Source: an uncultured Alphaproteobacteria bacterium
GTDB lineage: Bacteria; Pseudomonadota; Alphaproteobacteria; HIMB59; GCA-002718135
Length of the DNA stretch: 64,000 bases
Assembly: GCA_902613275.1 (NCBI GenBank)
Contig: CACMGM010000001.1
Coordinates: 1 to 64,000, forward strand
Direction of reading: 5' to 3'
Shown here: positions 17,155 through 25,862 of the stretch, in pieces
How positions within the stretch are numbered: position 1 is the first letter of the stretch
Layout of the letters: every line of letters begins with the position of its first letter
Notes under the pieces: generated by a model
Databases searched by the model: none
What the model was told of the DNA's origin: nothing
The model's input: only the letters and a program-made list of their open reading frames with translations
Made by a program: the position numbers and the translations under genes

Positions 17155-17743
17155 TTTATCATTAATCATATTGTTCTATGTAATAGGATCATTACCCTTT
17201 GCATTGATTTTTACAAAATTATTTGGATTGGGAGATATTAGAAAGGTTGGTTCTGGAAATGTAGGTGCGACAAATGTTTTAAGAACAGGAAATAAATTTG
17301 TAGCATTCATTGTTCTTTGTTTTGATATTTTTAAAGGTTTTCTTCCACTCCTCATTTTACAAATATATTTTCAAGAAATTTCTTTATTGAATAAAATACT
17401 TCTCTGTCACTTTGCCATATTAGGTCATATTTATCCTGTTTGGTTAAAATTCAAAGGTGGAAAAGGTGTTGCAACGTATATTGGCTTTTTATTTGGTTTT
17501 AATCCTTACATTGCAATTTTATTTTTATTAGTATGGCTTGTTACTGCTTTTGTAAGTAAATACTCTTCTCTTGGATCTTTAATTGGAATTTTAGTAGCTC
17601 CAACTTATTATATTTTTATTAATTTTGATTTTTATATTCTAATTTTCTTTATTTATTTAACTTTAATTATTTATCTTAAACACACAGAAAACATTAAAAG
17701 AATCATAAACAAAACTGAAAGTAAAATTAAATTATCCAAGTAA
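17138..17743 (+). CDS. plsY: Acyl-phosphate:glycerol-3-phosphate acyltransferase PlsY
   Basis: Integral membrane enzyme that acylates glycerol-3-phosphate using acyl-phosphate, the first step of phospholipid synthesis. The 201 residues contain the three PlsY signatures: GSLPFALIFTKLFGLGDIRK, then GSGNVGATNVLRTGNK, and LKFKGGKGVATYIG. Several predicted membrane helices connect them. The ATG lies inside the last 17 nt of pyrB, so translation may be coupled. In many alphaproteobacteria the order is pyrB-pyrC-plsY-dprA-topA; here pyrC and dprA are both missing around plsY. Confidence 0.95.
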   Translation: MTLVSSLSLIILFYVIGSLPFALIFTKLFGLGDIRKVGSGNVGATNVLRTGNKFVAFIVLCFDIFKGFLPLLILQIYFQEISLLNKILLCHFAILGHIYPVWLKFKGGKGVATYIGFLFGFNPYIAILFLLVWLVTAFVSKYSSLGSLIGILVAPTYYIFINFDFYILIFFIYLTLIIYLKHTENIKRIINKTESKIKLSK

Positions 17744-17806
17744 ATTATACTTTTTTTTAAAATTTCTTGACGAATTATCTTTAAACTGAAATTTGGGGCA
17801 AAATTT

Positions 17807-20332
17807 ATGAATGTATTAATTGTTGAATCGCCATCGAAGGCAAAGTCTATTAATAAATATTTAGGCTCTGACTTCAAAGTTCTCGCAAGTGTTGGGCATG
17901 TCCGTGATTTATCAGCAAAAAATGATGCGATAGATACTGAAAATGATTTCCAAATGAAATGGGAAACTAGTGATCGTGGAAAAAAAGTAATAAAAGAAAT
18001 AACAGATGCTGCAAAAAAATCTGAAAATTTATATCTAGCAACTGACCCAGACCGTGAAGGTGAAGCCATTGCGTGGCACGTAGAAAAACTACTTAGAGAT
18101 AATTCATCACTTTCAAAATTAAATATTCACCGTGTTACATTTAATGAAATTACAAAAAATGCAGTTCTTGATAGTCTTAAAGAGCCTAGAGAAATAGATG
18201 AAAATTTAGTAAATGCTTATCTTGCAAGAAGAGCGTTAGATTTTCTTGTTGGTTTTACACTTTCTCCAGTGTTATGGAGAAAGTTACCAGGTTCAAAATC
18301 AGCGGGTAGAGTTCAATCTGTAGCCTTAAGAATAATTAGTGAGAGAGAAATTGAAATAGAAAAATTTATTCCACAGGAATATTGGTCTTTACAAGGTGAG
18401 TTTAGAAATAAAGAAGATAAAATTATTAATTACAGACTTACAGTTTATGATGGGAATAAAGTAGATAAACTTGATATTAAAAATGAGAGTGAGGCGACAA
18501 AAATTTTTAATGATATAAAAAATTCTACTTTCACTGTTGGAAATATTACAAAAAAAGAGGCTAGAAGAAATCCTTATCCTGCTTTTACTACATCTACAAT
18601 GCAAATTGAGTCTAGTCGTAAACTTGGTCTTAGTGCGAGCCAAACAATGCGCACAGCTCAACGTCTTTATGAAGGAACAGATATTAAAGGAGAAACAACT
18701 GGCTTAATAACTTATATGCGAACAGATAGTGTCGTCATGTCAAAAGAAGCTATTAACCAAGTTCGAGGTTTTGTTACTGATAATTATGGTGCAAACTATT
18801 TACCTGAAGCGCCAAGAGTTTATAAATCAAAGGCCAAAAATGCCCAAGAAGCACATGAATGTATTAGACCAACAAATATTTACCTAACACCAAAAGATAT
18901 TAAGCAATACATTACCTTAGAAGAATACAAACTATATGAAATTATTTGGCAAAGAGCAGTAAGTTCACAAATGGCAAGTGCTATATTAGATCAAGTAGCT
19001 GTTGATATTACAAATGAAGATAAAAAAATTGTTTTACGAGCAAATGGATCAACAATTAAGTTTCCTGGAATGTACAAAGTTTATCAAGAAGCTAAAGATG
19101 ACGATAAAGATGAAGAAAAAGAAACAATTCTTCCTGCCATGAGTGAAGGAGAAAGTTTAAATTTAAAAGAAGTTGAAAAAACACAACATTTTACCTCCCC
19201 TCCTCCTCGTTACACCGAAGCAAGTTTAGTAAAAAAACTTGAAGAACTTGGTATTGGCAGACCATCTACTTATGCTTCTATTATTAAAGTTCTACAAGAT
19301 AGAGATTATGTAATTTTAGATAAAAAACGTTTTAATCCTCATGATAGAGGTCGAATAGTATCGATATTTTTAGAGAAATATTTCAATCAATATGTAGAAT
19401 ATGATTTTACCGCTGATCTTGAAAATCAACTTGATGAAATTTCTGATGGTAAGCTTGATTGGAAAGAGGTTCTAAGAAAATTTTGGGAAACATTTAAACA
19501 ACTTTGTGATGAAACTGTAGGTAAATCAAACAGAGAAGTGATTGATGTGTTAGATGAAGCACTAGGTCCACATTTCTTTCCACCAAACGGATCAGATGAA
19601 AAAAGAAAATGTCCGACATGTGATAATGGAAGACTAGGAATTAAAGTTGGAAAGTTTGGAGGATTTATTGGTTGTTCTAATTATCCCGATTGCAAATATA
19701 CAGTTCAGTTTAACCAATTAAACGATAAAGATGGCGCTGCACTTAGTGGCCCAAAAGAAATTGGTATTTATCCGGAAACAGGTGAAATGATTACTCTTCG
19801 AAAAGGTCCTTATGGATTTTATATGCAAGTTGGTGAAGGGACGAAAGAAAAGAAACCAAAAAGAGTTTCTATTCCTAAGAATTTTGAGCCAGATGAAATT
19901 GGATTAAACACAGCTATTCAATTACTTGGTTTGCCGCGTAAATTAGGATTTCATCCAGAAACAAATAAAACAGTAAGTGCTGGTATTGGAATGTATGGGC
20001 CATATATTTTGCATGATAAAAAATATAAAGCTCTCGAAAAAACAGATAATATTCTTGATATAGAACTTGAAAGAGCCATTGAATTAATTGCTAAACCTAC
20101 ACAGAGAGGTAATGCAACATTAAAAACATTTGGAGAGCACCCAACAGAAAAGAAAAATATTACTGCACATGATGGAAAATTTGGGCCATACGTAAAATGT
20201 GGAAAAATAAATGCATCAATTCTTGGTGATCAAACAATTGATAGCTTAAAATTAGAAGATGCTATTAGGTTAATTGATGAAAGAAAAGCGAAAATGGGTC
20301 TCAAAAAAAAGAAAAAAACAGTTAAGAATTGA
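17807..20332 (+). CDS. topA: DNA topoisomerase I
   Basis: Type IA topoisomerase that relaxes negative supercoils. The 841 residues start with the Toprim domain (LIVESPSKAKSINKYLG; DPDREGEAIAWH at 81-91) and the active-site tyrosine is in GLITYMRTDS (Tyr303). The core ends with LEELGIGRPSTYASI. A four-cysteine zinc motif (CPTCDNGRLG to GCSNYPDC) and C-terminal repeats of the GKFGPYV type (KGPYGFYMQVG, GMYGPYILHDKK, GKFGPYVKCG) follow. The protein ends in a lysine-rich tail. It lies 63 bp after plsY. rnr, often next in alphaproteobacteria, is replaced by the pepC block. Confidence 0.97.
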   Translation: MNVLIVESPSKAKSINKYLGSDFKVLASVGHVRDLSAKNDAIDTENDFQMKWETSDRGKKVIKEITDAAKKSENLYLATDPDREGEAIAWHVEKLLRDNSSLSKLNIHRVTFNEITKNAVLDSLKEPREIDENLVNAYLARRALDFLVGFTLSPVLWRKLPGSKSAGRVQSVALRIISEREIEIEKFIPQEYWSLQGEFRNKEDKIINYRLTVYDGNKVDKLDIKNESEATKIFNDIKNSTFTVGNITKKEARRNPYPAFTTSTMQIESSRKLGLSASQTMRTAQRLYEGTDIKGETTGLITYMRTDSVVMSKEAINQVRGFVTDNYGANYLPEAPRVYKSKAKNAQEAHECIRPTNIYLTPKDIKQYITLEEYKLYEIIWQRAVSSQMASAILDQVAVDITNEDKKIVLRANGSTIKFPGMYKVYQEAKDDDKDEEKETILPAMSEGESLNLKEVEKTQHFTSPPPRYTEASLVKKLEELGIGRPSTYASIIKVLQDRDYVILDKKRFNPHDRGRIVSIFLEKYFNQYVEYDFTADLENQLDEISDGKLDWKEVLRKFWETFKQLCDETVGKSNREVIDVLDEALGPHFFPPNGSDEKRKCPTCDNGRLGIKVGKFGGFIGCSNYPDCKYTVQFNQLNDKDGAALSGPKEIGIYPETGEMITLRKGPYGFYMQVGEGTKEKKPKRVSIPKNFEPDEIGLNTAIQLLGLPRKLGFHPETNKTVSAGIGMYGPYILHDKKYKALEKTDNILDIELERAIELIAKPTQRGNATLKTFGEHPTEKKNITAHDGKFGPYVKCGKINASILGDQTIDSLKLEDAIRLIDERKAKMGLKKKKKTVKN

Positions 20333-20362
20333 ATTAAGCTGAAATAGTTTTAAATAGAAAAT

Positions 20363-21685
20363 ATGTCAAAAAATATATCTCTATCAACAATAAAGACTTA
20401 CAAAAATAAATTTTTAAGAAATAATAAAAATACAGCTTCACGAAATGCATTAATAAAAAATGATTTAGCCAATGTTGCACTTAATTGGGAAAACTTTAGT
20501 CAAATCAATCATAATTTTTCTAATCTAATAAAAAAAGAACTACCTGCAACAAATCAAATGGCATCAGGTAGATGTTGGGGATTTGCAGGATTAAATCTTA
20601 TGCGCTTACAAGTTGTTGATAGCCTTGAACTAAATACATTTGAGTTTTCGCAAAATTATTTCATGTTTTGGGATAAGTTAGAGAAAGCAAACTATTTTTT
20701 AGAGAATATTATCAAATCAAGAGATGAATCATATGAAAGCAGATTAATTACTCATCTTTTAAAAGCACCTGTACAAGATGGTGGACAGTGGGATATGTTT
20801 GTAAACTTAATTAATAAGTATGGTGCAGTACCTAAAGACGTAATGCCTGAAACAAACCATAGTAGTAAATCTGGCGCCATGAATTATATTCTTACTCACA
20901 AATTAAGAGAGTTTGCTTCTATACTAAGAAAGAAACCAGCTAAAAATTCTGCTGCTCTTAAAAAAGATATGATGGAAACAATTTATAATCTACTAGCAAT
21001 GTTTCTTGGTCAACCTCCAGATGTTATCAATTGGTCTACTAGAAATAAAGACAATAGACACATTGTGATTTCAGATATGACACCAACTGATTTCTGCAAA
21101 AAATATGCTGATATTAATATTAAAGATAAAGTTTGCTTAATTCACGCTCCAATGAGCAATAAAAAATTTAATACAATGTACACAGTTGAATATCTTGGAA
21201 ATGTTGTTGAAGGACAAATTATTAAATATTTAAATGTAGATATTAAAGAATTAAAAAAATCGGCGATGGACTCAATAAAAAACAATGAAGCTGTATGGTT
21301 TGGTTGTGATGTTGGTAAGCGTTTTAGTCGTGATATGGGTGTACTTGATATGGGTATTTACGATTATGAAAATGTCTTCCAAACTCCTTTTAAGATGAAT
21401 AAACAAACTCGTCTAGAGTACGGTGATAGTGAAATGACTCATGCAATGCTCTTAACGGGAGTGGATATTAAAAAAAGAAATTCAACAAAATGGAAAATTG
21501 AAAATAGTTGGGGAACAAAAAGTGGAAACCAAGGATATATGATGATGACTGATGAGTGGTTTGATGAATATACTTATGAAGTAGTAATTGATAATAAATA
21601 TCTAAATAAAAGACTCTTAAAATACTTAGACATGGAACCAGTTTCTCTTGCTCCATGGGACCCAATGGGTGCTTTAGCTAGATAA
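20363..21685 (+). CDS. pepC: Aminopeptidase C / bleomycin hydrolase family (peptidase C1B)
   Basis: Cytosolic papain-like cysteine aminopeptidase. The 440 residues have the catalytic cysteine in NQMASGRCWGFAGLNLMR (Cys71, with the oxyanion-hole Gln65), the histidine in EMTHAMLLTGVD and the asparagine in WKIENSWGTKSGNQG. The insertion pattern and length fit the C1B family (bleomycin hydrolase/PepC, about 440-470 residues), not a secreted papain; there is no signal peptide. The C-terminus ends DPMGALAR; in this family the C-terminal arm lies in the active-site cleft and restricts activity to aminopeptidase. The likely role is peptide turnover. It is 30 bp downstream of topA, at the start of an accessory-looking block. 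Confidence 0.93.
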   Translation: MSKNISLSTIKTYKNKFLRNNKNTASRNALIKNDLANVALNWENFSQINHNFSNLIKKELPATNQMASGRCWGFAGLNLMRLQVVDSLELNTFEFSQNYFMFWDKLEKANYFLENIIKSRDESYESRLITHLLKAPVQDGGQWDMFVNLINKYGAVPKDVMPETNHSSKSGAMNYILTHKLREFASILRKKPAKNSAALKKDMMETIYNLLAMFLGQPPDVINWSTRNKDNRHIVISDMTPTDFCKKYADINIKDKVCLIHAPMSNKKFNTMYTVEYLGNVVEGQIIKYLNVDIKELKKSAMDSIKNNEAVWFGCDVGKRFSRDMGVLDMGIYDYENVFQTPFKMNKQTRLEYGDSEMTHAMLLTGVDIKKRNSTKWKIENSWGTKSGNQGYMMMTDEWFDEYTYEVVIDNKYLNKRLLKYLDMEPVSLAPWDPMGALAR

Positions 21686-21687
21686 AG

Positions 21688-21912
21688 TTGAATAAAAAAA
21701 ACGCCTATAATCTTTGGAAGCATATTCAAGAAACAGGGAATTTTTTAAAAGGCAAATTACCCGATCACCCCAATCACCCTAAGGGTAGAAATCCATATGC
21801 ACATGTCGCTTTAGAAGTAAAATCACATTTTGGGATGACTTACAAAGATATATCTGATGAAAGATATAATGAAGTTTTAAAGTTTATAGAAAACTTAAAA
21901 GTAAACGTATAA
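21688..21912 (+). CDS. Small protein of unknown function, TTG start
   Basis: A 74-residue frame begins 2 bp after the pepC stop at TTG 21688; no in-frame ATG exists before residue 50, so the start is uncertain. It has a His/Pro-rich segment (LPDHPNHPKGRNPYAHVA) followed by a helix-rich C-terminal part, FGMTYKDISDERYNEVLKFI. That second half loosely resembles the end of phage ORF6C/Rha-type regulatory domains, but the match is weak. Codon use fits its neighbours and its tight placement between pepC and the methyltransferase argues that it is real. Function unknown. Confidence 0.6.
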   Translation: MNKKNAYNLWKHIQETGNFLKGKLPDHPNHPKGRNPYAHVALEVKSHFGMTYKDISDERYNEVLKFIENLKVNV

Positions 21913-21927
21913 TAATTCATATAAGAA

Positions 21928-22896
21928 ATGAAAAATAAGAAATTTACCGTTGGAGGACTATTTTCTGGCTGTGGTGGAATAGAATTGGCCTTTGAGAGAG
22001 CAGGGTTTGAAATTAGTTGGGCAAATGAATTTGATAAATATGCTTGTAAAACCTATAGACTTAACCATCCAAATCACAATTTGATTGAAGAAGATATCTA
22101 CAAATTAGATCCCAAAAAAATGAAATCTGTTGATATTCTTGTTGGAGGTTTTCCATGCCAAGCTTTCTCTGTTGCTGGATATAGAAAAGGATTTAAGGAT
22201 CCAAGAGGCAATTTATTTTATGAAATTGCTAGATTTATCGATGAGCTTAAAGTCAAACCAAAAGCATTAATGCTAGAAAATGTTAAGAACTTAAGTGGTC
22301 ATGATAAGGGAAATACAAGAAAAGCAATTGAGAAAATACTAATTGATTTTGGATATTCTGTTCACTGGCAAGTTTATAATACTTATAAATATTCTGATGT
22401 TCCACAAAATCGAGAGAGAACAATAATATGTTGTTTTAAGAATAAAAAATCATATTCAAATTTCTTAAACAACCCAATAGAAAGAATAACATCTTTGAAA
22501 TCCATTCAATCTATGCTTGAAAAGAATAAAATAGATGAAAAATACTATTACTTTCAAAACTCTCAGTATTATAAAATGTTAAAAAAAGAGATTAAAAACC
22601 CAAATACATTTTATCAGTTAAGAAGAATTTATGTGAGAGAAAATAAAAGTAATTTATGCCCAACATTAACAGCCAATATGGGAACTGGTGGACACAATGT
22701 TCCACTTTTAATTGATAAATATGGGATAAGAAAGCTTACACCAAAAGAATGCTTTAATTTTCAAGGTTATAATAATATAAAATTCCCTAAAGATGTTCCT
22801 AATACACAACTTTATAAACAAGCAGGTAATTCTGTTACTATTCCTTTGATAGAAAGTATTGCCAAAAAAATAAACTTATCGTTAGATAAAATATGA
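21928..22896 (+). CDS. DNA (cytosine-5-)-methyltransferase, type II modification enzyme
   Basis: C5-cytosine methyltransferase of 322 residues with all core motifs in order: I, GLFSGCGGIELAFERAG (10-26); IV, GGFPCQAFSVAG with nucleophile Cys77; VI, MLENVKN (115-121); VIII, PQNRERTI (159-166); IX, RKLTPKECFNFQGY (268-281); X, YKQAGNSVTIPLIESIA. The target-recognition region, roughly 165-265, is short; the sequence specificity cannot be read. The start has a weak upstream TAAGAA. The stop overlaps the ATG of the next gene (ATGA, 22893-22896), so the two are translationally coupled. The neighbour looks like a nuclease, which favours a restriction-modification pair over an orphan methyltransferase. 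Confidence 0.96.
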   Translation: MKNKKFTVGGLFSGCGGIELAFERAGFEISWANEFDKYACKTYRLNHPNHNLIEEDIYKLDPKKMKSVDILVGGFPCQAFSVAGYRKGFKDPRGNLFYEIARFIDELKVKPKALMLENVKNLSGHDKGNTRKAIEKILIDFGYSVHWQVYNTYKYSDVPQNRERTIICCFKNKKSYSNFLNNPIERITSLKSIQSMLEKNKIDEKYYYFQNSQYYKMLKKEIKNPNTFYQLRRIYVRENKSNLCPTLTANMGTGGHNVPLLIDKYGIRKLTPKECFNFQGYNNIKFPKDVPNTQLYKQAGNSVTIPLIESIAKKINLSLDKI

Positions 22897-23405
22897 TTAC
22901 TGAAAAGGAACATAGAATTAGAGGTATAGATGCTGCTAATAAAGGTATAGCAAATGAACATATTGCTTTAGGCATATTAATGCACAAATACAATGCTTCA
23001 AAAATTGATCTTCCATCAAGTAAATTTGATATTATTATAGAAAGGAAAATTAACGATTATATTAGAATACAATCTAAAGCCACAAAATCTGGTATTGGTT
23101 TTATTGGAAATATGAGAGGCGGAAAATCAATTGGAGGAGGATCACGTAAGGAATACAGTTATAGGTATGATACAAAATCTTGTGACGTAGTTATGGGAGT
23201 TAAATCTACAATTGACAACTTAGGTATTTTAAAAGAGGTAGATTTATATTTTTTACCCACAATCATAATAGAAAAATTGAAACAAAAAAGTATCAGTTAT
23301 AAAAAAATTGAAATTTTCAAAAATAATAACGAAGTTCTAGAGAATTCCAAAAATCAAAAATACTTAAATCAATTCAAGAACTTTATTAATCAACTTAATA
23401 ATTAA
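22893..23405 (+). CDS. PD-(D/E)XK nuclease-like protein, probable cognate restriction endonuclease
   Basis: 170 residues coupled to the upstream methyltransferase by a 4-nt overlap. The first 70 residues fit a PD-(D/E)XK core: Glu22 in KGIANEHIALGIL, Asp46 in SSKFDIIIERK and Q-S-K at 60-62 in DYIRIQSKATKSG, in the order of the E...D...(E/Q)xK active site. This layout resembles PDDEXK_5-type (group I intron-associated) endonucleases. A Gly-rich GNMRGGKSIGGGSRKEY stretch follows, then a beta-alpha region ending in a helical tail. Function as the partner restriction enzyme is inferred from position and active-site pattern. The ATG start is certain from the coupling. The stop lies only 4 bp from the convergent MFS gene. 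Confidence 0.65.
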   Translation: MITEKEHRIRGIDAANKGIANEHIALGILMHKYNASKIDLPSSKFDIIIERKINDYIRIQSKATKSGIGFIGNMRGGKSIGGGSRKEYSYRYDTKSCDVVMGVKSTIDNLGILKEVDLYFLPTIIIEKLKQKSISYKKIEIFKNNNEVLENSKNQKYLNQFKNFINQLNN

Positions 23406-23409
23406 TAAT

Positions 23410-24582
23410 CTATACAATTTTTTCTCTTGTTTGAATTGGTAAGAAAACGATAAATAATGAGACCAAAGCCATCATAGTAGCATTGATTAAGAAAAGATAA
23501 GTAAACTCTAGTGTAACAGAGTATATTTCAGAAATTAAAAATACAGATATTGGACCTGAGCCAAATGCTAAGATGAATTTAATACCATAAACTACTCCAT
23601 GATACTTTTGAGGAGTAAATCTCCCAAGTAGGAGGTTTTCTGTTGGAAGAATACTAGCATTAAATACAGCTGCTAAAATGCATAAAACAACAAGAGAGTA
23701 TCCAGATATATATGCAATACAAAAGTAGCATGGAAATTGAAGAAATATGCCAATTAAATAAATAGCTTTTAAATTGAAACGATCTGCCATAAGCCCACCA
23801 ATAAAAGTTGTTGCACCAGAAATAAAATATATAACTGCTATCATAAAGCCAATTTGAATTGAGTTTATATTGCCAATTCGTATTTCAAAAACTTTAGGTA
23901 ATGCTGTTTGTGTATTATGAAAAGATAATCCAAGAGCAAACATTGATAAAAGCATTATTAATGCAATTAAAATCATTTCGTTACGAGAATTATCTTGGTC
24001 ATCATTTTTAATAAAATAATTTTTATAGGATATTTTATTAATTAAAATTAAGTAGATAAGATAAAATCCTATAACAATAGATATCAAACCAGGTAATATA
24101 AAAGCTAGTTGCCAAGTTAGTAATTCCGTTAGAGTACCAGCTACAAATGCACCAGATCCTATCCCTACTCCACCAAAAATACCATTTACTCCAAGAGCTC
24201 TTCCCTGTTTGTTAGCTGCATGAATCACCCAAGGAATACCCACCGGATGATAGATTGAGCAAAATAATCCTAGAAGAGATAATGAAAAAAACAAAAATGA
24301 AACTGATGTGCTCAAACCACATAAAATGGAAGCTAATCCCATTCCAATAAACATAATTGTCATTGTTCCTGAACGAGACCACCTATCGCTTAACCATCCA
24401 AAAGGAATTGCCCCTAAACCAATTAGTAGAGCTCCAAGAGACCATAATCTAATTAATTGATCATAAGAAATATTCCATTCTTTTTCTATCGTCAGAACGA
24501 TTACAAAATAAGATGCTGCAAACATGTGCATGAGCGCATGACCTATTGAAGAAAATAGGAGTGTATAAAAAGTATTATTCAA
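23410..24582 (-). CDS. Major facilitator superfamily transporter
   Basis: A 390-residue polytopic membrane protein of about 12 helices. The MFS loop 2-3 motif appears as GWLSDRWSRSGTMT (a variant of G-x-L-x-D-x-x-G-x-[RK]) and its second-half counterpart as GGLMADRFNLKAIY. The substrate is not evident. The start is TTG at 24582, overlapping msrB by 8 nt; the next in-frame ATG would remove part of helix 1, so TTG is preferred. It is the last gene of a minus-strand series (dat, phosphatase, dehydrogenase, DMT transporter, msrB). The C-terminus faces the nuclease gene with a 4-bp gap. Confidence 0.85.
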   Translation of the reverse strand: MNNTFYTLLFSSIGHALMHMFAASYFVIVLTIEKEWNISYDQLIRLWSLGALLIGLGAIPFGWLSDRWSRSGTMTIMFIGMGLASILCGLSTSVSFLFFSLSLLGLFCSIYHPVGIPWVIHAANKQGRALGVNGIFGGVGIGSGAFVAGTLTELLTWQLAFILPGLISIVIGFYLIYLILINKISYKNYFIKNDDQDNSRNEMILIALIMLLSMFALGLSFHNTQTALPKVFEIRIGNINSIQIGFMIAVIYFISGATTFIGGLMADRFNLKAIYLIGIFLQFPCYFCIAYISGYSLVVLCILAAVFNASILPTENLLLGRFTPQKYHGVVYGIKFILAFGSGPISVFLISEIYSVTLEFTYLFLINATMMALVSLFIVFLPIQTREKIV

Positions 24583-24970
24583 ACTCTTCGTAATTAATAG
24601 AAAGAGAATTTACGCAGTATCTTTTTCTAGTAGGCTCTGGACCGTCATCAAAGACATGGCCTAAGTGTGCATCACATTTGGCACACATAATTTCAATACG
24701 TACCATTCCATGAGATCTATCAGTCTCTGTTTTAATTGCTTCAGGTGATATTTGTTCGAAAAAACTTGGCCATCCACAATAAGAATCATATTTTGTTGAA
24801 CTATTAAATAATTCATTACCACAGCATTTACACTTAAAAATACCACCATTAATAATTTCAAAATTTTTACCCGAAAAAGGAGGTTCTGTTCCTTTTTGTC
24901 TTGTTACATAATACTCATCTTCTGTGAGAAGAGATTTCCACTCCTTATCAGTTTTAACTATTTTGTTCAT
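24575..24970 (-). CDS. msrB: Peptide-methionine (R)-S-oxide reductase MsrB
   Basis: Reduces the R epimer of methionine sulfoxide in proteins. The 131 residues include the two zinc CxxC pairs (Cys47/Cys50 and Cys96/Cys99), the CGWPSFFE motif (65-72), HLGHVFDDGP and the catalytic cysteine in RYCVNSLSI (Cys119). All key residues are present and the length is normal. It overlaps the upstream DMT transporter gene by 17 nt and the downstream MFS gene by 8 nt, so the three are likely cotranscribed. No msrA is seen in the window. Confidence 0.96.
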   Translation of the reverse strand: MNKIVKTDKEWKSLLTEDEYYVTRQKGTEPPFSGKNFEIINGGIFKCKCCGNELFNSSTKYDSYCGWPSFFEQISPEAIKTETDRSHGMVRIEIMCAKCDAHLGHVFDDGPEPTRKRYCVNSLSINYEEFE

Positions 24971-25862
24971 TTTTAATTCTTATATTAGATAATATAATTC
25001 CTGTAATTATAAAAAAAACTCCGACAATATGAAATATTGCAAAATTTTCATTTAAAAAAGTTATTGCCCAAATCGCTGCAAAGACAGGTATAAAGTGTAA
25101 AAATAAACCAGCTCTGTTTGGTCCAATTAAATATACACCTTTATTCCAAGCAAAATATGCTGCAATGCTTGCAAAAATTGCAACGTAAATAATAATGAAA
25201 AAATCAGAGGATGATGAGAGTAAAAAACTACTGTTAAAAGATTCAAAAAGATAAAATGGAATAATAAATAATAAACCAATAATTATCATTACTTCTAAGC
25301 TTGCTAGTTGAGGAATTGATGTATCCATCTTTTTTAAAAGCACAGAATATAAGCACCAAGATATTACAGCCGCAAACATCCATATATCTCCAATAGTTAA
25401 ATTAAGAGTATATAAATTATTTAAATTTCCTTTTAAAATTATAGCTAAAGCACCTAATAAAGATAAAATTATACCAATTAATTGTAGTTTTGAAATTTTA
25501 GTTCTAAACATTAACCAAGAAAAACCAATCATAATTACAGGTGCAGTAGAAGCCATTATAGTTGAATTTAAAACTAAAGTTGTCTGCATTGAAATATATG
25601 TAAATGAATTAAAAATTGTAACACTTAAAATACTCAATGTAGTCATAAGTAAAAAATTTTTTTTATAATAATTAAAATTTTCAAAAATACTTTTATATGT
25701 AAAGGGTAGTAGCAATAGTAAGGCTAAAAACCATCTAAAAAAACTTAATTTAAATGGCGAAAGGTCGGTTATATGGGCGACTTTTCCAAACAAAAAATTT
25801 CCTGACCAGAACAAAGAAGAGGCTGTTAACAATATTACTGCTAACATTAAGTTTCTTGACAT
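24954..25862 (-). CDS. DMT-superfamily (EamA) transporter
   Basis: 302 residues with about ten predicted membrane helices in two EamA repeats (about 5-140 and 150-292). Typical features are LLTASSLFWSGNFLFGK at the start of repeat one, FTYISMQTTLVLNSTIMASTAPV, GIILSLLGALAIILKG at its end and GVYLIGPNRAGLFLHFIPVFA in repeat two. The family exports or imports small metabolites; the substrate cannot be inferred. It sits directly between the beta-hydroxyacid dehydrogenase gene (adjacent, 25862/25863) and msrB (17-nt overlap). Confidence 0.9.
   Translation of the reverse strand: MSRNLMLAVILLTASSLFWSGNFLFGKVAHITDLSPFKLSFFRWFLALLLLLPFTYKSIFENFNYYKKNFLLMTTLSILSVTIFNSFTYISMQTTLVLNSTIMASTAPVIMIGFSWLMFRTKISKLQLIGIILSLLGALAIILKGNLNNLYTLNLTIGDIWMFAAVISWCLYSVLLKKMDTSIPQLASLEVMIIIGLLFIIPFYLFESFNSSFLLSSSSDFFIIIYVAIFASIAAYFAWNKGVYLIGPNRAGLFLHFIPVFAAIWAITFLNENFAIFHIVGVFFIITGIILSNIRIKNEQNS

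Noticed and set aside
17761..17800. TTGACG near 17767 as a -35 box for topA
   Set aside because: No acceptable -10 hexamer lies 16-18 bp downstream.
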